Source: Acetivibrio cellulolyticus CD2 (GTDB taxonomy: Bacteria > Bacillota > Clostridia > Acetivibrionales > Acetivibrionaceae). From it: a stretch of 64,000 nt of DNA. The position numbers and the translations under genes were made by a program. A model generated the notes under the pieces. It was not told the origin of the DNA. It searched no databases and saw only the letters and a program-made list of their open reading frames with translations. Of the stretch, positions 17,118-24,594 are shown piece after piece. The stretch spans positions 628,495 to 692,494 of the forward strand of contig NZ_JH556653.1 of the NCBI RefSeq assembly GCF_000179595.2, in the 5' to 3' direction. The stretch's first letter is position 1; each line of letters opens with the position of its first letter.

Positions 17118-17140
17118 GAGGCGGCAGTAAAAGCCGCCTC
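17118..17140 (+). terminator. GC-rich hairpin after the Cys-rich peptide gene
   Basis: GAGGCGGC (17118-17125) pairs exactly with GCCGCCTC (17133-17140), loop AGTAAAA. The following TATTACAAAA has no strong T-run, so termination may be partial, letting the operon read into the thioredoxin fusion gene. Confidence 0.55.
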
Positions 17141-17296
17141 TATTACAAAACACTTCTAAAAAATGTTATCTTAGTACACGTTATTTTTACCCGCACGGAT
17201 ATATAAATCTTATTAAAAGTATCCATATTGTTAATAATATTGAAAGTAATCAAATTCAGTAAAATTCAACAAACAATCTATGAGAGGATGTTTTTA

Positions 17297-18583
17297 ATGA
17301 GTGAAAAAATACTGCATATTAACTCGGATGAATTTGAAAGTATAGTTACAAAAAGCGACATTCCGGTCATTGTGGACTTCTATTCGGAAGATTGCGCTCC
17401 ATGTGAAGTATTAGCCCCTATTTATGAAAAAATGGCTGAAAAATATGGAGGTCATATAAAGTTTGTAAAAATTCTGCGTCAAGCAAACCGCAATTTTGCT
17501 AAAAGTCTTAACGTTTCAAGCAGTCCAACCGTTCTTTTCTACAAAAACGGTAAGGAAGTTGGCACAAGATTAAATGGCTTTATGAACAAACCCCAGGTTC
17601 GACAGGCAATTGAAGAAATTCTTGGCGATGTTATTCCAAAGGAAGATATGAAACGCGTGGACTGCGATGTTCTTATTCTTGGTGCAGGTGCTGCCGGACT
17701 TTCAGCCGCAATATATGCCTCAAGGGCAAATATGAATACTGTAATTATTGACGAAAGTGTACCCGGAGGGCAAACAGCTTCAACCTATCATGTAGCAAAT
17801 TATCCAGGTACGCCAGGCGTCGTAAGAGGAAAGGAAATTATCAATAATATGCGGGAACAGGCAAAATCCTTCCGCGCAAGAATTGACGATCTGAAAGAGA
17901 TTGCCCAAGTAAATCTAAATGATAAAATAAAATATGTTCGTACAGAAGATACCGAATATTATGCTAAAGCTTTAATAATTGCTTCCGGAGCAAAGCCACG
18001 GGCTCTCCCTGCCGAGCAAGCTGATGAATTCAAAGGCCGCGGAGTACATTATTGCGCAACATGTGACGGTTCCATGTACCAGGACAGAAAAATCGTAGTT
18101 GTGGGGGGAGGAAATTCAGCGGTTGAAGAAGCTGTATTCCTTACAAAGTTTGCTTCCCATGTCACTATCATTCACCAGTTCGACAATTTTCAGGCATCAA
18201 AAACAGCCCAGGAAGAGGCTTTCAAGAACCCGAAAATTGATATTATCTGGGATTCTGAGGTACGAAAAGTAAATGGACAGGGACATGCACTTACCAGTGT
18301 AGTTATAGAAAATCTGAAAACAAAGGAACTATCCGAAGTACCTACCGAAGGAGCTTTTGTATATATTGGAACCGAACCAATGTCAAAAATGTATGAAGGA
18401 CAGTTGGAAATTGACAAATGGGGTTATATCGTAGCCGCTGAAGATACTAAAACCAGTATTGATGGAGTATTTGCAGCAGGTGACATAAGGACAAAACTCA
18501 TTCGTCAGGTGGTCACAGCAGCATCTGATGGAGCTATAGCAGGAATCATGGCCGAAAGATATGTAGTAAGCAACAAATCATGA
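17297..18583 (+). CDS. Thioredoxin-thioredoxin reductase fusion
   Basis: About 428 residues from ATG at 17297 (GAGAGG about 9 nt upstream). Residues 1-105 are a thioredoxin fold with active site DCAPC rather than the usual CGPC. From about residue 120 it is a low-molecular-weight flavoprotein disulfide reductase: FAD motif GAGAAGLSAAIYASRA, redox pair CATCDG, NAD(P)H motif VVGGGNSAVEEAVFL, and GVFAAGDIRTKLIRQ near the end. The fusion delivers electrons from NAD(P)H directly to a dedicated thioredoxin. It lies downstream of the radical SAM cassette and may keep its Cys-rich product or metalloid substrate reduced. General thiol redox is the alternative. Confidence 0.88.
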   Translation: MSEKILHINSDEFESIVTKSDIPVIVDFYSEDCAPCEVLAPIYEKMAEKYGGHIKFVKILRQANRNFAKSLNVSSSPTVLFYKNGKEVGTRLNGFMNKPQVRQAIEEILGDVIPKEDMKRVDCDVLILGAGAAGLSAAIYASRANMNTVIIDESVPGGQTASTYHVANYPGTPGVVRGKEIINNMREQAKSFRARIDDLKEIAQVNLNDKIKYVRTEDTEYYAKALIIASGAKPRALPAEQADEFKGRGVHYCATCDGSMYQDRKIVVVGGGNSAVEEAVFLTKFASHVTIIHQFDNFQASKTAQEEAFKNPKIDIIWDSEVRKVNGQGHALTSVVIENLKTKELSEVPTEGAFVYIGTEPMSKMYEGQLEIDKWGYIVAAEDTKTSIDGVFAAGDIRTKLIRQVVTAASDGAIAGIMAERYVVSNKS

Positions 18584-18669
18584 CCGAAAAGCACCTACCC
18601 CATCTTGAAAGGAATACAAAACTGCTTAACTATGGAAAAATACTTGCTTTCAGGAGAATTTCTCCATAG

Positions 18670-18799
18670 TTTTTATTCCGCCTCTTTCGAACGAAGTGAA
18701 AGAGGCAAAAACAGAGGGACTCGATGTCCCGGAGTTTTTATTCAGCCTCTTTCGAATTGAATGAAAGAGGCTAAAACGAAGGAACTCGATGTTCCTGAG
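18670..18799. repeat. Two tandem copies of a 65-nt interspersed repeat
   Basis: Copy 1 is 18670-18734 and copy 2 is 18735-18799, each 65 nt. Each starts TTTTTATTC, contains a hairpin GCCTCTTTC...GAAAGAGGC, then an ACTCGATG motif flanked by short inverted bases. A third diverged copy, inverted, lies at 49885-49946. They sit between convergent genes and the hairpins may aid termination. Confidence 0.8.
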
Positions 18800-18810
18800 T
18801 CTCCGCCGCC

Positions 18811-19821
18811 TTAAATTTGCCCTGAAGAGAATTGTACAATAAGACTTACAATAGTTACACTTGCCCATACAACCAACCCCAACAACATTGGTTTGAAGCC
18901 GGTTCGGAGCATTTGTTTCAAATCAGAATTAAGCCCTATAGCCGCTAATGCTACAACAATAAAAAATTTGCCGACTTCTGTGATAAAACCAGCCATCTGT
19001 CCATTTATAACTCCAACGGTGTTTAAAAGCGATGCTGCCAGAAACCACACAATAAACCATGGAAATATCTTTTTGAAGCTATAATTAACTTCCCCGCCTC
19101 TCTTATTTGCTTCCCTTTTTTTCTGAATTGACACTACTGCCGCGAATATCAACGAAATAGGAATAATCATAGTAGTTCTTGTCAGTTTGACAATGGTAGC
19201 ATAAGCACCTGCTGCATTACTGAAAGCATAGCCTGCTGCTACAACGGATGAAGTATCATTGATAGCTGTTCCGGCAAAAAGTCCGAATGCATTATCCGTT
19301 AACCCCAGTAAGTGTCCTAGCGGGGGGAATATAAGTACGGCAATGACATTGAATATAAACACGGTTGATATTGAGTAAGCAATTTCCTCATCTTCTGCTT
19401 CAATAATTGGTGAAATAGCCGCTATAGCTGATCCACCGCAGATAGCTGTTCCCATGCCGATCAAGCTTGTAAGCTTTATAGGAATTCTCATGAGTTTTCC
19501 AATCCCATAAGCCGTAATAAAAGCTGTAGTTAGTGTGAAAATCATCACATAAAGTGAGGATACCCCTACCTTATAAACCTGTGTAAGGCTTAAGCCTCCT
19601 CCTAACGCAATAATAGACCATTGCAGTATCTTTTTGGAGGCAAATGTCAGCCCCTGCTTTGTGGTTTTGGGTTTTCCCCATATACTACTGATTAAGATTC
19701 CCAATACAATTCCGAAAACAGGACCTCCGATAATAGGTGCCAACTTACCAAGAAATGTTGCTACGATTGCTAAAGCTGTTGCAAAAAACAATCCAGGTAG
19801 CATTTCTTTAAATCTTTTCAT
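18811..19821 (-). CDS. YeiH family putative sulfate exporter
   Basis: A 336-residue membrane protein with about ten hydrophobic segments. It matches the UPF0324/YeiH family through LGGGLSLTQV, MGTAICGGSAIAAISPII, EIAYSISTVFIFN and LFAGTAINDTSSVVAAGYAF. Members are annotated as putative sulfate/sulfite exporters. Start ATG at 19821 with GGAGGC upstream. It is convergent with the thioredoxin fusion gene, with the 65-nt repeats between. Substrate is not proven for most members. Confidence 0.85.
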   Translation of the reverse strand: MKRFKEMLPGLFFATALAIVATFLGKLAPIIGGPVFGIVLGILISSIWGKPKTTKQGLTFASKKILQWSIIALGGGLSLTQVYKVGVSSLYVMIFTLTTAFITAYGIGKLMRIPIKLTSLIGMGTAICGGSAIAAISPIIEAEDEEIAYSISTVFIFNVIAVLIFPPLGHLLGLTDNAFGLFAGTAINDTSSVVAAGYAFSNAAGAYATIVKLTRTTMIIPISLIFAAVVSIQKKREANKRGGEVNYSFKKIFPWFIVWFLAASLLNTVGVINGQMAGFITEVGKFFIVVALAAIGLNSDLKQMLRTGFKPMLLGLVVWASVTIVSLIVQFSSGQI

Positions 19822-19960
19822 AATGAGCCTCCATAAGTTATTCTTGATAAATCTATCTTATTACTTTTATTCCCCAAAAACAAATTCCTATTAGTCATAT
19901 AATCCATTATTACTGGAAAGAATATATAGTAAATATTTTCTACAGGAAGGTTGATAAACA

Positions 19961-20107
19961 ATGTTTACACTTACGCTTAACGAAAAGGAAGTCGATCTTT
20001 TAAAAAAATCTATAAACCATTGTCTCCAAACCTGCAAGGATGGGGGCCCTGAAGATGGTTGTACTGATTGCGCAGCCATTAAAGGTGTACTAAATAGACT
20101 TCCGTAA
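19961..20107 (+). CDS. Small conserved Cys-containing protein
   Basis: A 48-residue frame, ATG at 19961, preceded by CAGGAAGG at about 10 nt. It begins MFTLTLNEKEVDLLKKSI, followed by CLQTCKDGGPEDGCTDC, giving two Cys pairs (CxxxC and CxxC) able to hold a metal or disulfides. A strong terminator follows at 20121-20157, supporting an independent short transcript. Such small Cys proteins occur in clostridia, but no function is known to me. Confidence 0.6.
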   Translation: MFTLTLNEKEVDLLKKSINHCLQTCKDGGPEDGCTDCAAIKGVLNRLP

Positions 20108-20120
20108 AACATGATAAAAA

Positions 20121-20164
20121 CCCTGTAAAGTATTGTATAATTCACTACTTTACAGGGCTTTTTT
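20121..20164. terminator. Bidirectional terminator
   Basis: CCCTGTAAAGTA (20121-20132) pairs with 20146-20157, flanked by AAAAA on the left and CTTTTTTA on the right, so it can end both the small rightward gene and the leftward genes. Confidence 0.85.
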
Positions 20165-20219
20165 ACATTTTAAACTCCAACAACATAAAAATATTGCTTT
20201 GTTTATAAAACCTTGATCT

Positions 20220-20684
20220 TTAGCATGAGTCAATCTCCATTTTCTTTAAAACATCATCCATTAATTCAGTTGCACATTTTACAAATTCCACGCAAGGACG
20301 TTTTTTATAATATTCTTTAGTTCTTGCTTCCGGTACAGGGCTATCATGCTGTAAATCCAAGCCCAAAAGCTCTCTGCATACAATCGAACCATTCTGTTCT
20401 TTAAATCTTTGTGAAAGCATTTGAATCAACTCATAATGCTTTTGCTTTATTGATTTATCCAAAGGATCGGTATACCCAAATTTGAGTCCTGCTATCATGA
20501 ACATGGCTGAAACCGCTCCACATACCTCTCTTAACCTCCCCATTCCTCCTCCGAATGATGAAGCAAGCTTAATGGCGGTTTCAAAATCCATGTCTAATTC
20601 CTTATAATATGCTCCTAAAACTGCCTGTGAACAATTATACCCTTCCTTAAACAAGCTTATAGCAAATTCAGTATGACTATTCAA
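20220..20684 (-). CDS. C_GCAxxG_C_C family protein
   Basis: A 154-residue protein. EGYNCSQAVLGAY near residue 18, SSFGGGMGRLREVCGAVSAM near 45, and later Cys residues in VCRELLG, PCVEFV and CATELM form the pattern of the C_GCAxxG_C_C family. These are thought to bind redox cofactors or metals and often occur near Mrp/NifX-like or selenium- and sulfur-linked genes. It is the last gene of the leftward group with the Mrp ATPase and DUF134 regulator. Confidence 0.82.
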   Translation of the reverse strand: MNSHTEFAISLFKEGYNCSQAVLGAYYKELDMDFETAIKLASSFGGGMGRLREVCGAVSAMFMIAGLKFGYTDPLDKSIKQKHYELIQMLSQRFKEQNGSIVCRELLGLDLQHDSPVPEARTKEYYKKRPCVEFVKCATELMDDVLKKMEIDSC

Positions 20685-20752
20685 AATAACACCTCACCTT
20701 AAACCAGAAAAGGGGAACACCCTTTCACATACTCCAAACAATAATCAAATGA

Positions 20753-22006
20753 CTAGTGATGCCCACAATTACAGCCGCTTTCCCCATTGTTTTGTCCATG
20801 CGAATGTTCATGTCCCGAACAGCCAACATCATTTGATTTCAAACTTCCATCCAAAAATGCCTCAATTGCCTCATCAATATTTCCACTTACCCCAGATATA
20901 ATTTCAATACCGTTAGAAACAAGATTTTGCCTTGCCCCTTCACCCATGCCTCCAGCAATAACCACATTTACATTATGAGATGCAAGAAAACCCGGCAGGA
21001 GGCCATGTTGATTTCCCTGAGTATTTACAACAACTTTGCTTTTTATAATCGAATTTTCAATTTCAGCTATTGTAAAATTCTCGCACTTCCCAAAATGCCC
21101 GGATACATTAGATCCCTCTGTAGCAATTGCAATTTTCATAGACTTATTCTCCTCTCGCTTTAAATTCATGCTCTTCTCAATAAAACTAGCAGCCTCAGCT
21201 AAATACTCATTATTTAACTTCTCAATTTCACCTTTATCACTTAATTCTGCAACAGCCGGGTCAATCGGCATCTTTCCAAGCACCTTAACACCTAAATTAT
21301 CTGCTATAGCATCAATTTTACTTTCACCAAAGAGCTTTATTTCCGTCCCACAATCAGGGCATTTTAAATAGCTCATATTTTCTACAACACCTAAAATAGG
21401 AATATTCATGGCTTTAGCCATATTATAGGCTTTCTTTACGATCAATGAAACCAAATCTTGAGGAGATGTAACAATAACAATTCCATCCAGCGGTATAGAT
21501 TGAAATACCGTAAGCGGAACATCCCCTGTGCCCGGCGGCATATCCAGGAATAAATAATCAATATCTCCCCATATAACATCTGTCCAGAATTGTTTTACTG
21601 TTCCTGCAATAACAGGTCCTCTCCAAATAACCGGCGAATCGTCTTTCTCAAGGAGAAGATTTACCGACATTACATTGATATCATTATGTGTTTTTTGAGG
21701 ATAGATTCCAAACTCGCTGCCTTCAGCTTTTTTTGTTATACCAAACATTTTAGGTATGGATGGTCCGGTAATATCAGCATCTAATATACCAACCTTATAA
21801 CCCTTCCTACGCATCATTACTGCCAAAGTGGATGTTACAAGTGACTTCCCAACACCACCCTTACCGCTTACAACTCCTATTACCTTTTTTATAGAGTTAA
21901 GCTCATGAGTTTTTTCAATAAAGCTCGTCTGTTTACTTCCGCAGCTCCCAGATGAGCAAGAGCTGCCACAATCTGTGCTTTCACAATTACAACCATTGTC
22001 ATTCAT
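20753..22006 (-). CDS. Mrp/NBP35-type P-loop ATPase fused to NifX/NifB-like (DINFMC) domain
   Basis: About 417 residues from ATG at 22006, preceded by GAGGTGG; an earlier in-frame ATG at 22021 would place the ribosome site inside the gene. The N-terminus is Cys-rich (GCNCESTDCGSSCSSGSCGS). The ATPase has the deviant Walker A GVVSGKGGVGKSLVTS and the carrier CxxC in YLKCPDCG. From about residue 295 a dinitrogenase iron-molybdenum cofactor domain follows (MKIAIATEGSNVSGHFGKC), ending in a His/Cys tail (GHEHSHGQ, CNCGHH). Mrp proteins carry 4Fe-4S clusters to apoproteins; the added domain and tail suggest a metal-cluster storage or sensing role, which is inferred. Confidence 0.88.
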   Translation of the reverse strand: MNDNGCNCESTDCGSSCSSGSCGSKQTSFIEKTHELNSIKKVIGVVSGKGGVGKSLVTSTLAVMMRRKGYKVGILDADITGPSIPKMFGITKKAEGSEFGIYPQKTHNDINVMSVNLLLEKDDSPVIWRGPVIAGTVKQFWTDVIWGDIDYLFLDMPPGTGDVPLTVFQSIPLDGIVIVTSPQDLVSLIVKKAYNMAKAMNIPILGVVENMSYLKCPDCGTEIKLFGESKIDAIADNLGVKVLGKMPIDPAVAELSDKGEIEKLNNEYLAEAASFIEKSMNLKREENKSMKIAIATEGSNVSGHFGKCENFTIAEIENSIIKSKVVVNTQGNQHGLLPGFLASHNVNVVIAGGMGEGARQNLVSNGIEIISGVSGNIDEAIEAFLDGSLKSNDVGCSGHEHSHGQNNGESGCNCGHH

Positions 22007-22027
22007 TTTATTCCACCTCATTACTGT

Positions 22028-22396
22028 TTATTTATTTTTTTCACATTCTTCGCATTTTTCGCAATCATACCGCTTGCACTCATTATTATGCCTTCTACAA
22101 CAGGCTTTAGGTTCTGACAGTTCATATTTTCCCCCATCAATTCGAATGATCTTCCCATGGACAAGCGCATCTGCTATTTTTTTCCTTGCGCTATTTATAA
22201 TCCGCTGAAAAGTACCTCTTGATACATTCATACTTTCTGCGGCACTATCCTGCTCCATTTCAAGATAGTCTGAAAGCCTGATGGCTTCAACTTCATCAAT
22301 GGTTAAAACTACTTCATCCTGATTGTGTAATTGCGGATGAAAACAAGAATTGCCAGGTACAAAACCAATCGTCCTGCATTTCCTCGGCCTTGGCAT
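22028..22396 (-). CDS. DUF134 family HTH regulator
   Basis: A 122-residue protein beginning MPRPRKCRTIGFVPG, the DUF134 signature. The HTH is LTIDEVEAIRLSDYLEMEQD, followed by AAESMNVSRGTFQRIINSAR, resembling sigma-70 region 4-type HTHs. The C-terminus is a Cys cluster (CCRRHNNECKRYDCEKCEEC). Genes of this family usually neighbour Mrp/NifX-like genes, as here 22 nt upstream of the Mrp gene start. It probably senses a metal or redox state and controls its own operon. A 26-nt palindrome lies about 65 nt upstream. Confidence 0.85.
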   Translation of the reverse strand: MPRPRKCRTIGFVPGNSCFHPQLHNQDEVVLTIDEVEAIRLSDYLEMEQDSAAESMNVSRGTFQRIINSARKKIADALVHGKIIRIDGGKYELSEPKACCRRHNNECKRYDCEKCEECEKNK

Positions 22397-22461
22397 TTGA
22401 TCACCTACGATTTTTGCGGAGCAATATATCGAACACTATTAAGCTTCGCAGCAATATATTT

Positions 22462-22487
22462 TTATTATGTGCATATGCACACAATAA
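22462..22487. promoter_or_regulatory. Palindromic operator candidate upstream of DUF134 gene
   Basis: Centred on TGTGCATATGCACA (22468-22481), the symmetry extends to 22462-22487 with one mismatched pair. It lies 66-91 nt before the DUF134 start, a normal operator position, and about 200 nt upstream of the divergent GH8 gene. Confidence 0.5.
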
Positions 22488-22690
22488 TATTACTCCTGTT
22501 TAAAAGTCACGTCAATATCTTTAACTTATATATTTAATTAAATTAAAAACTAAGCTTGAAAATAATTATAATCTTAAGGCTAAAAAGCAGACAAAAACTA
22601 AATTCTAATCGAATTATAATAATGAAGTTTATAATGACAAAAAGCCCATCTTTTTGTCGTAAATATAAATATATTATGAGGAGGAGAAAT

Positions 22691-24139
22691 ATGTTAAGAT
22701 CACGTTCAATGAAAAGATGTATTCTTTACTTACTTACTATCTCACTGGTTTTGACAGCGCTGTCATTCCCAATTGGAAAAAACAGTGTAAAAGCAGCATC
22801 GGGGGGGGCATATGAAACCAATACATATCGTAATCTTTTTGCAGAAATAGGTAAAAGCCAATCGGAAATTGATGCAAAATTGCAAAAGGCTTTTGATCAG
22901 ATGTTTTATGGGGATGATTCAACACAGAGATTATTTTACCCTGTAGGAACAGATAAAGCCTACATTATGGATGTAGGTGACAATGATGTCCGCAGTGAAG
23001 GTATGTCATATGGAATGATGATTTGTGTACAAATGGACAAGAAGAAAGAATTTGATATGTTATGGAAATGGGCTAAAGAATACATGTATCACGCAGATGG
23101 CCAGTTTAAAGGCTTTTTTGCATGGCAGTGCAGTACTTCAGGAAGTAAAATGGATAATACACCGGCATCGGATGGCGAGGAATATTTCGCTACTTCTTTA
23201 CTTTTTGCGTCAAACCGTTGGGGCGATGGAACCGGGATCTATAATTATAGTGCAGAAGCTAAGGCTCTTCTCGATGCAATGCTTCACCAGTCTGATGATG
23301 GCGTCGGTGTAAACATGTTCAACAAAACAGAAAAAAAGGTTGTTTTCTGTCCTACATCGGGAGCAGACGCATTTAGTGATCCATCCTATCATCTTCCTGC
23401 ATTTTATGAATTGTGGGCTCTTTGGGGTGAAAAAGACAATTCTTTCTGGAGCGATGCTGCAAGTGCAAGCAGACAGTTTTTTCAGAAAGCAACCAACTCA
23501 ACTACCGGATTAGCACCCGATTATGCAAATTTTGACGGCTCTCCTAAAGATGTAAGCTGGTCAAGCGGACATGCAGATTTCAGATTCGATGCTTGGCGCG
23601 TAGCTTCAAATATTGCTGTTGATTATGCATGGTGGGGAAAAGATTCATGGCAAGTAACATTCGCGGATAGAATACAGGGTTTCTTCTATAAAGAGGGCAT
23701 TAGCTCATACGGAAATCAATTCACCGTAAGTGGTTCAAAACTTTCAAGCGATCATTCACCAGGACTAGTTGCTATGAATGCTGTTGCTTCTTTGGCGTCT
23801 ACAAACAAATCCAATGAATTTGTTGAAGAATTGTGGAAGGTTAGTATACCAAGCGGTAAATGGAGATATTATGATGGTATGCTTTATATGATGGGATTAC
23901 TTCATTGCAGTGGCAACTTCAAAATATGGAAACCTGATAGCGGAGAAATTCTATGTGGTGATATTAACGTTGACAAAGCTGTTAACTCAATTGATTTTGC
24001 TCTTTTAAGAAAACACCTTCTCGGTATGAGCATACTTACAGGAAACAATCTTCTTGCAGCAGACATGAATAAAGATGGAAGCGTTAATTCAATAGATTTT
24101 GCTCTTCTGAGGCAAATTCTTCTTGGTATGCCTTCGTGA
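22691..24139 (+). CDS. GH8 endoglucanase with C-terminal type I dockerin
   Basis: About 482 residues. The ATG at 22691 follows GAGGAGGAG; longer in-frame starts lack a site. The signal peptide runs to about residue 35 (ISLVLTALSFPIG...VKAA). The catalytic domain is glycoside hydrolase family 8: DVRSEGMSYGMMICVQ holds the expected acid Glu, then ASDGEEYFATSLLFA and FRFDAWRVASNIAVDYAW. After a short linker the type I dockerin has two repeats (GDINVDKAVNSIDFALLRKH, ADMNKDGSVNSIDFALLRQI). The enzyme is secreted, docks on the scaffoldin and cuts internal beta-1,4 bonds of cellulose or related glucans. It resembles the Cel8-type enzymes of mesophilic cellulolytic clostridia. Confidence 0.93.
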   Translation: MLRSRSMKRCILYLLTISLVLTALSFPIGKNSVKAASGGAYETNTYRNLFAEIGKSQSEIDAKLQKAFDQMFYGDDSTQRLFYPVGTDKAYIMDVGDNDVRSEGMSYGMMICVQMDKKKEFDMLWKWAKEYMYHADGQFKGFFAWQCSTSGSKMDNTPASDGEEYFATSLLFASNRWGDGTGIYNYSAEAKALLDAMLHQSDDGVGVNMFNKTEKKVVFCPTSGADAFSDPSYHLPAFYELWALWGEKDNSFWSDAASASRQFFQKATNSTTGLAPDYANFDGSPKDVSWSSGHADFRFDAWRVASNIAVDYAWWGKDSWQVTFADRIQGFFYKEGISSYGNQFTVSGSKLSSDHSPGLVAMNAVASLASTNKSNEFVEELWKVSIPSGKWRYYDGMLYMMGLLHCSGNFKIWKPDSGEILCGDINVDKAVNSIDFALLRKHLLGMSILTGNNLLAADMNKDGSVNSIDFALLRQILLGMPS

Positions 24140-24594
24140 TTTTTAAATTATAAATTTTAGGCTTTTTTAGTGCTAAAAGTTTATATAGTTAACAAAAACT
24201 CTTTCATTTCTTTCTAAAGAGTTCAAATAAAAGCTTGGGCTCAACGACCTTTTGAAGAGACTTTTAAGGATACTTCAAAGTATTGGGCTCAGGGAATCAT
24301 AAAGTTTTAAGGGGCATAAAACCAATTTATGCCCCTTTATATGTGACATGTGGTGAAAATTACCTCTTCAAAAGTAATTAAATTGTATTGTTTATTTTTA
24401 AAATCTTTGTTAAATTGAACATATACAATTTTTTTATGTTGTCAAAGATTAATAGTTGCCTTTTTCTTATAAAGGTAATATTAAAAGTCTGAAAAATTCT
24501 ATCTACAAAGTTGATATCTCAAAAAAGTGCTCTTTATGGAAGTGATGCTATTGTTCACGGGCATAACCAGAATAAAAAACAATTGGGGGAAAAT
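24140..24594. other. Intergenic region with structured segment and terminator
   Basis: It contains hairpin arms AACTCTTT (24197-24204) and AAAGAGTT (24216-24223), a segment with two copies of TTGGGCTCA around a hairpin (about 24235-24292), the terminator at 24309-24337 and the promoter region of the following lipoprotein gene. No gene is seen. Confidence 0.5.
24309..24340 (+). terminator. Terminator after GH8
   Basis: AAGGGGCATAAA (24309-24320) pairs exactly with 24326-24337, loop ACCAA. The final CCCCTTTAT gives a short T-rich end. Confidence 0.8.

Noticed and set aside
18670-18799. Tandem 65-nt repeats considered as a CRISPR array
   Set aside because: The copies abut with no spacers, the repeat is too long, and no cas genes are present.
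19891-20145. 84-residue leftward frame opposite the 48-aa Cys protein
   Set aside because: It runs through a strong bidirectional terminator and lacks a ribosome site; the plus-strand frame is better supported.
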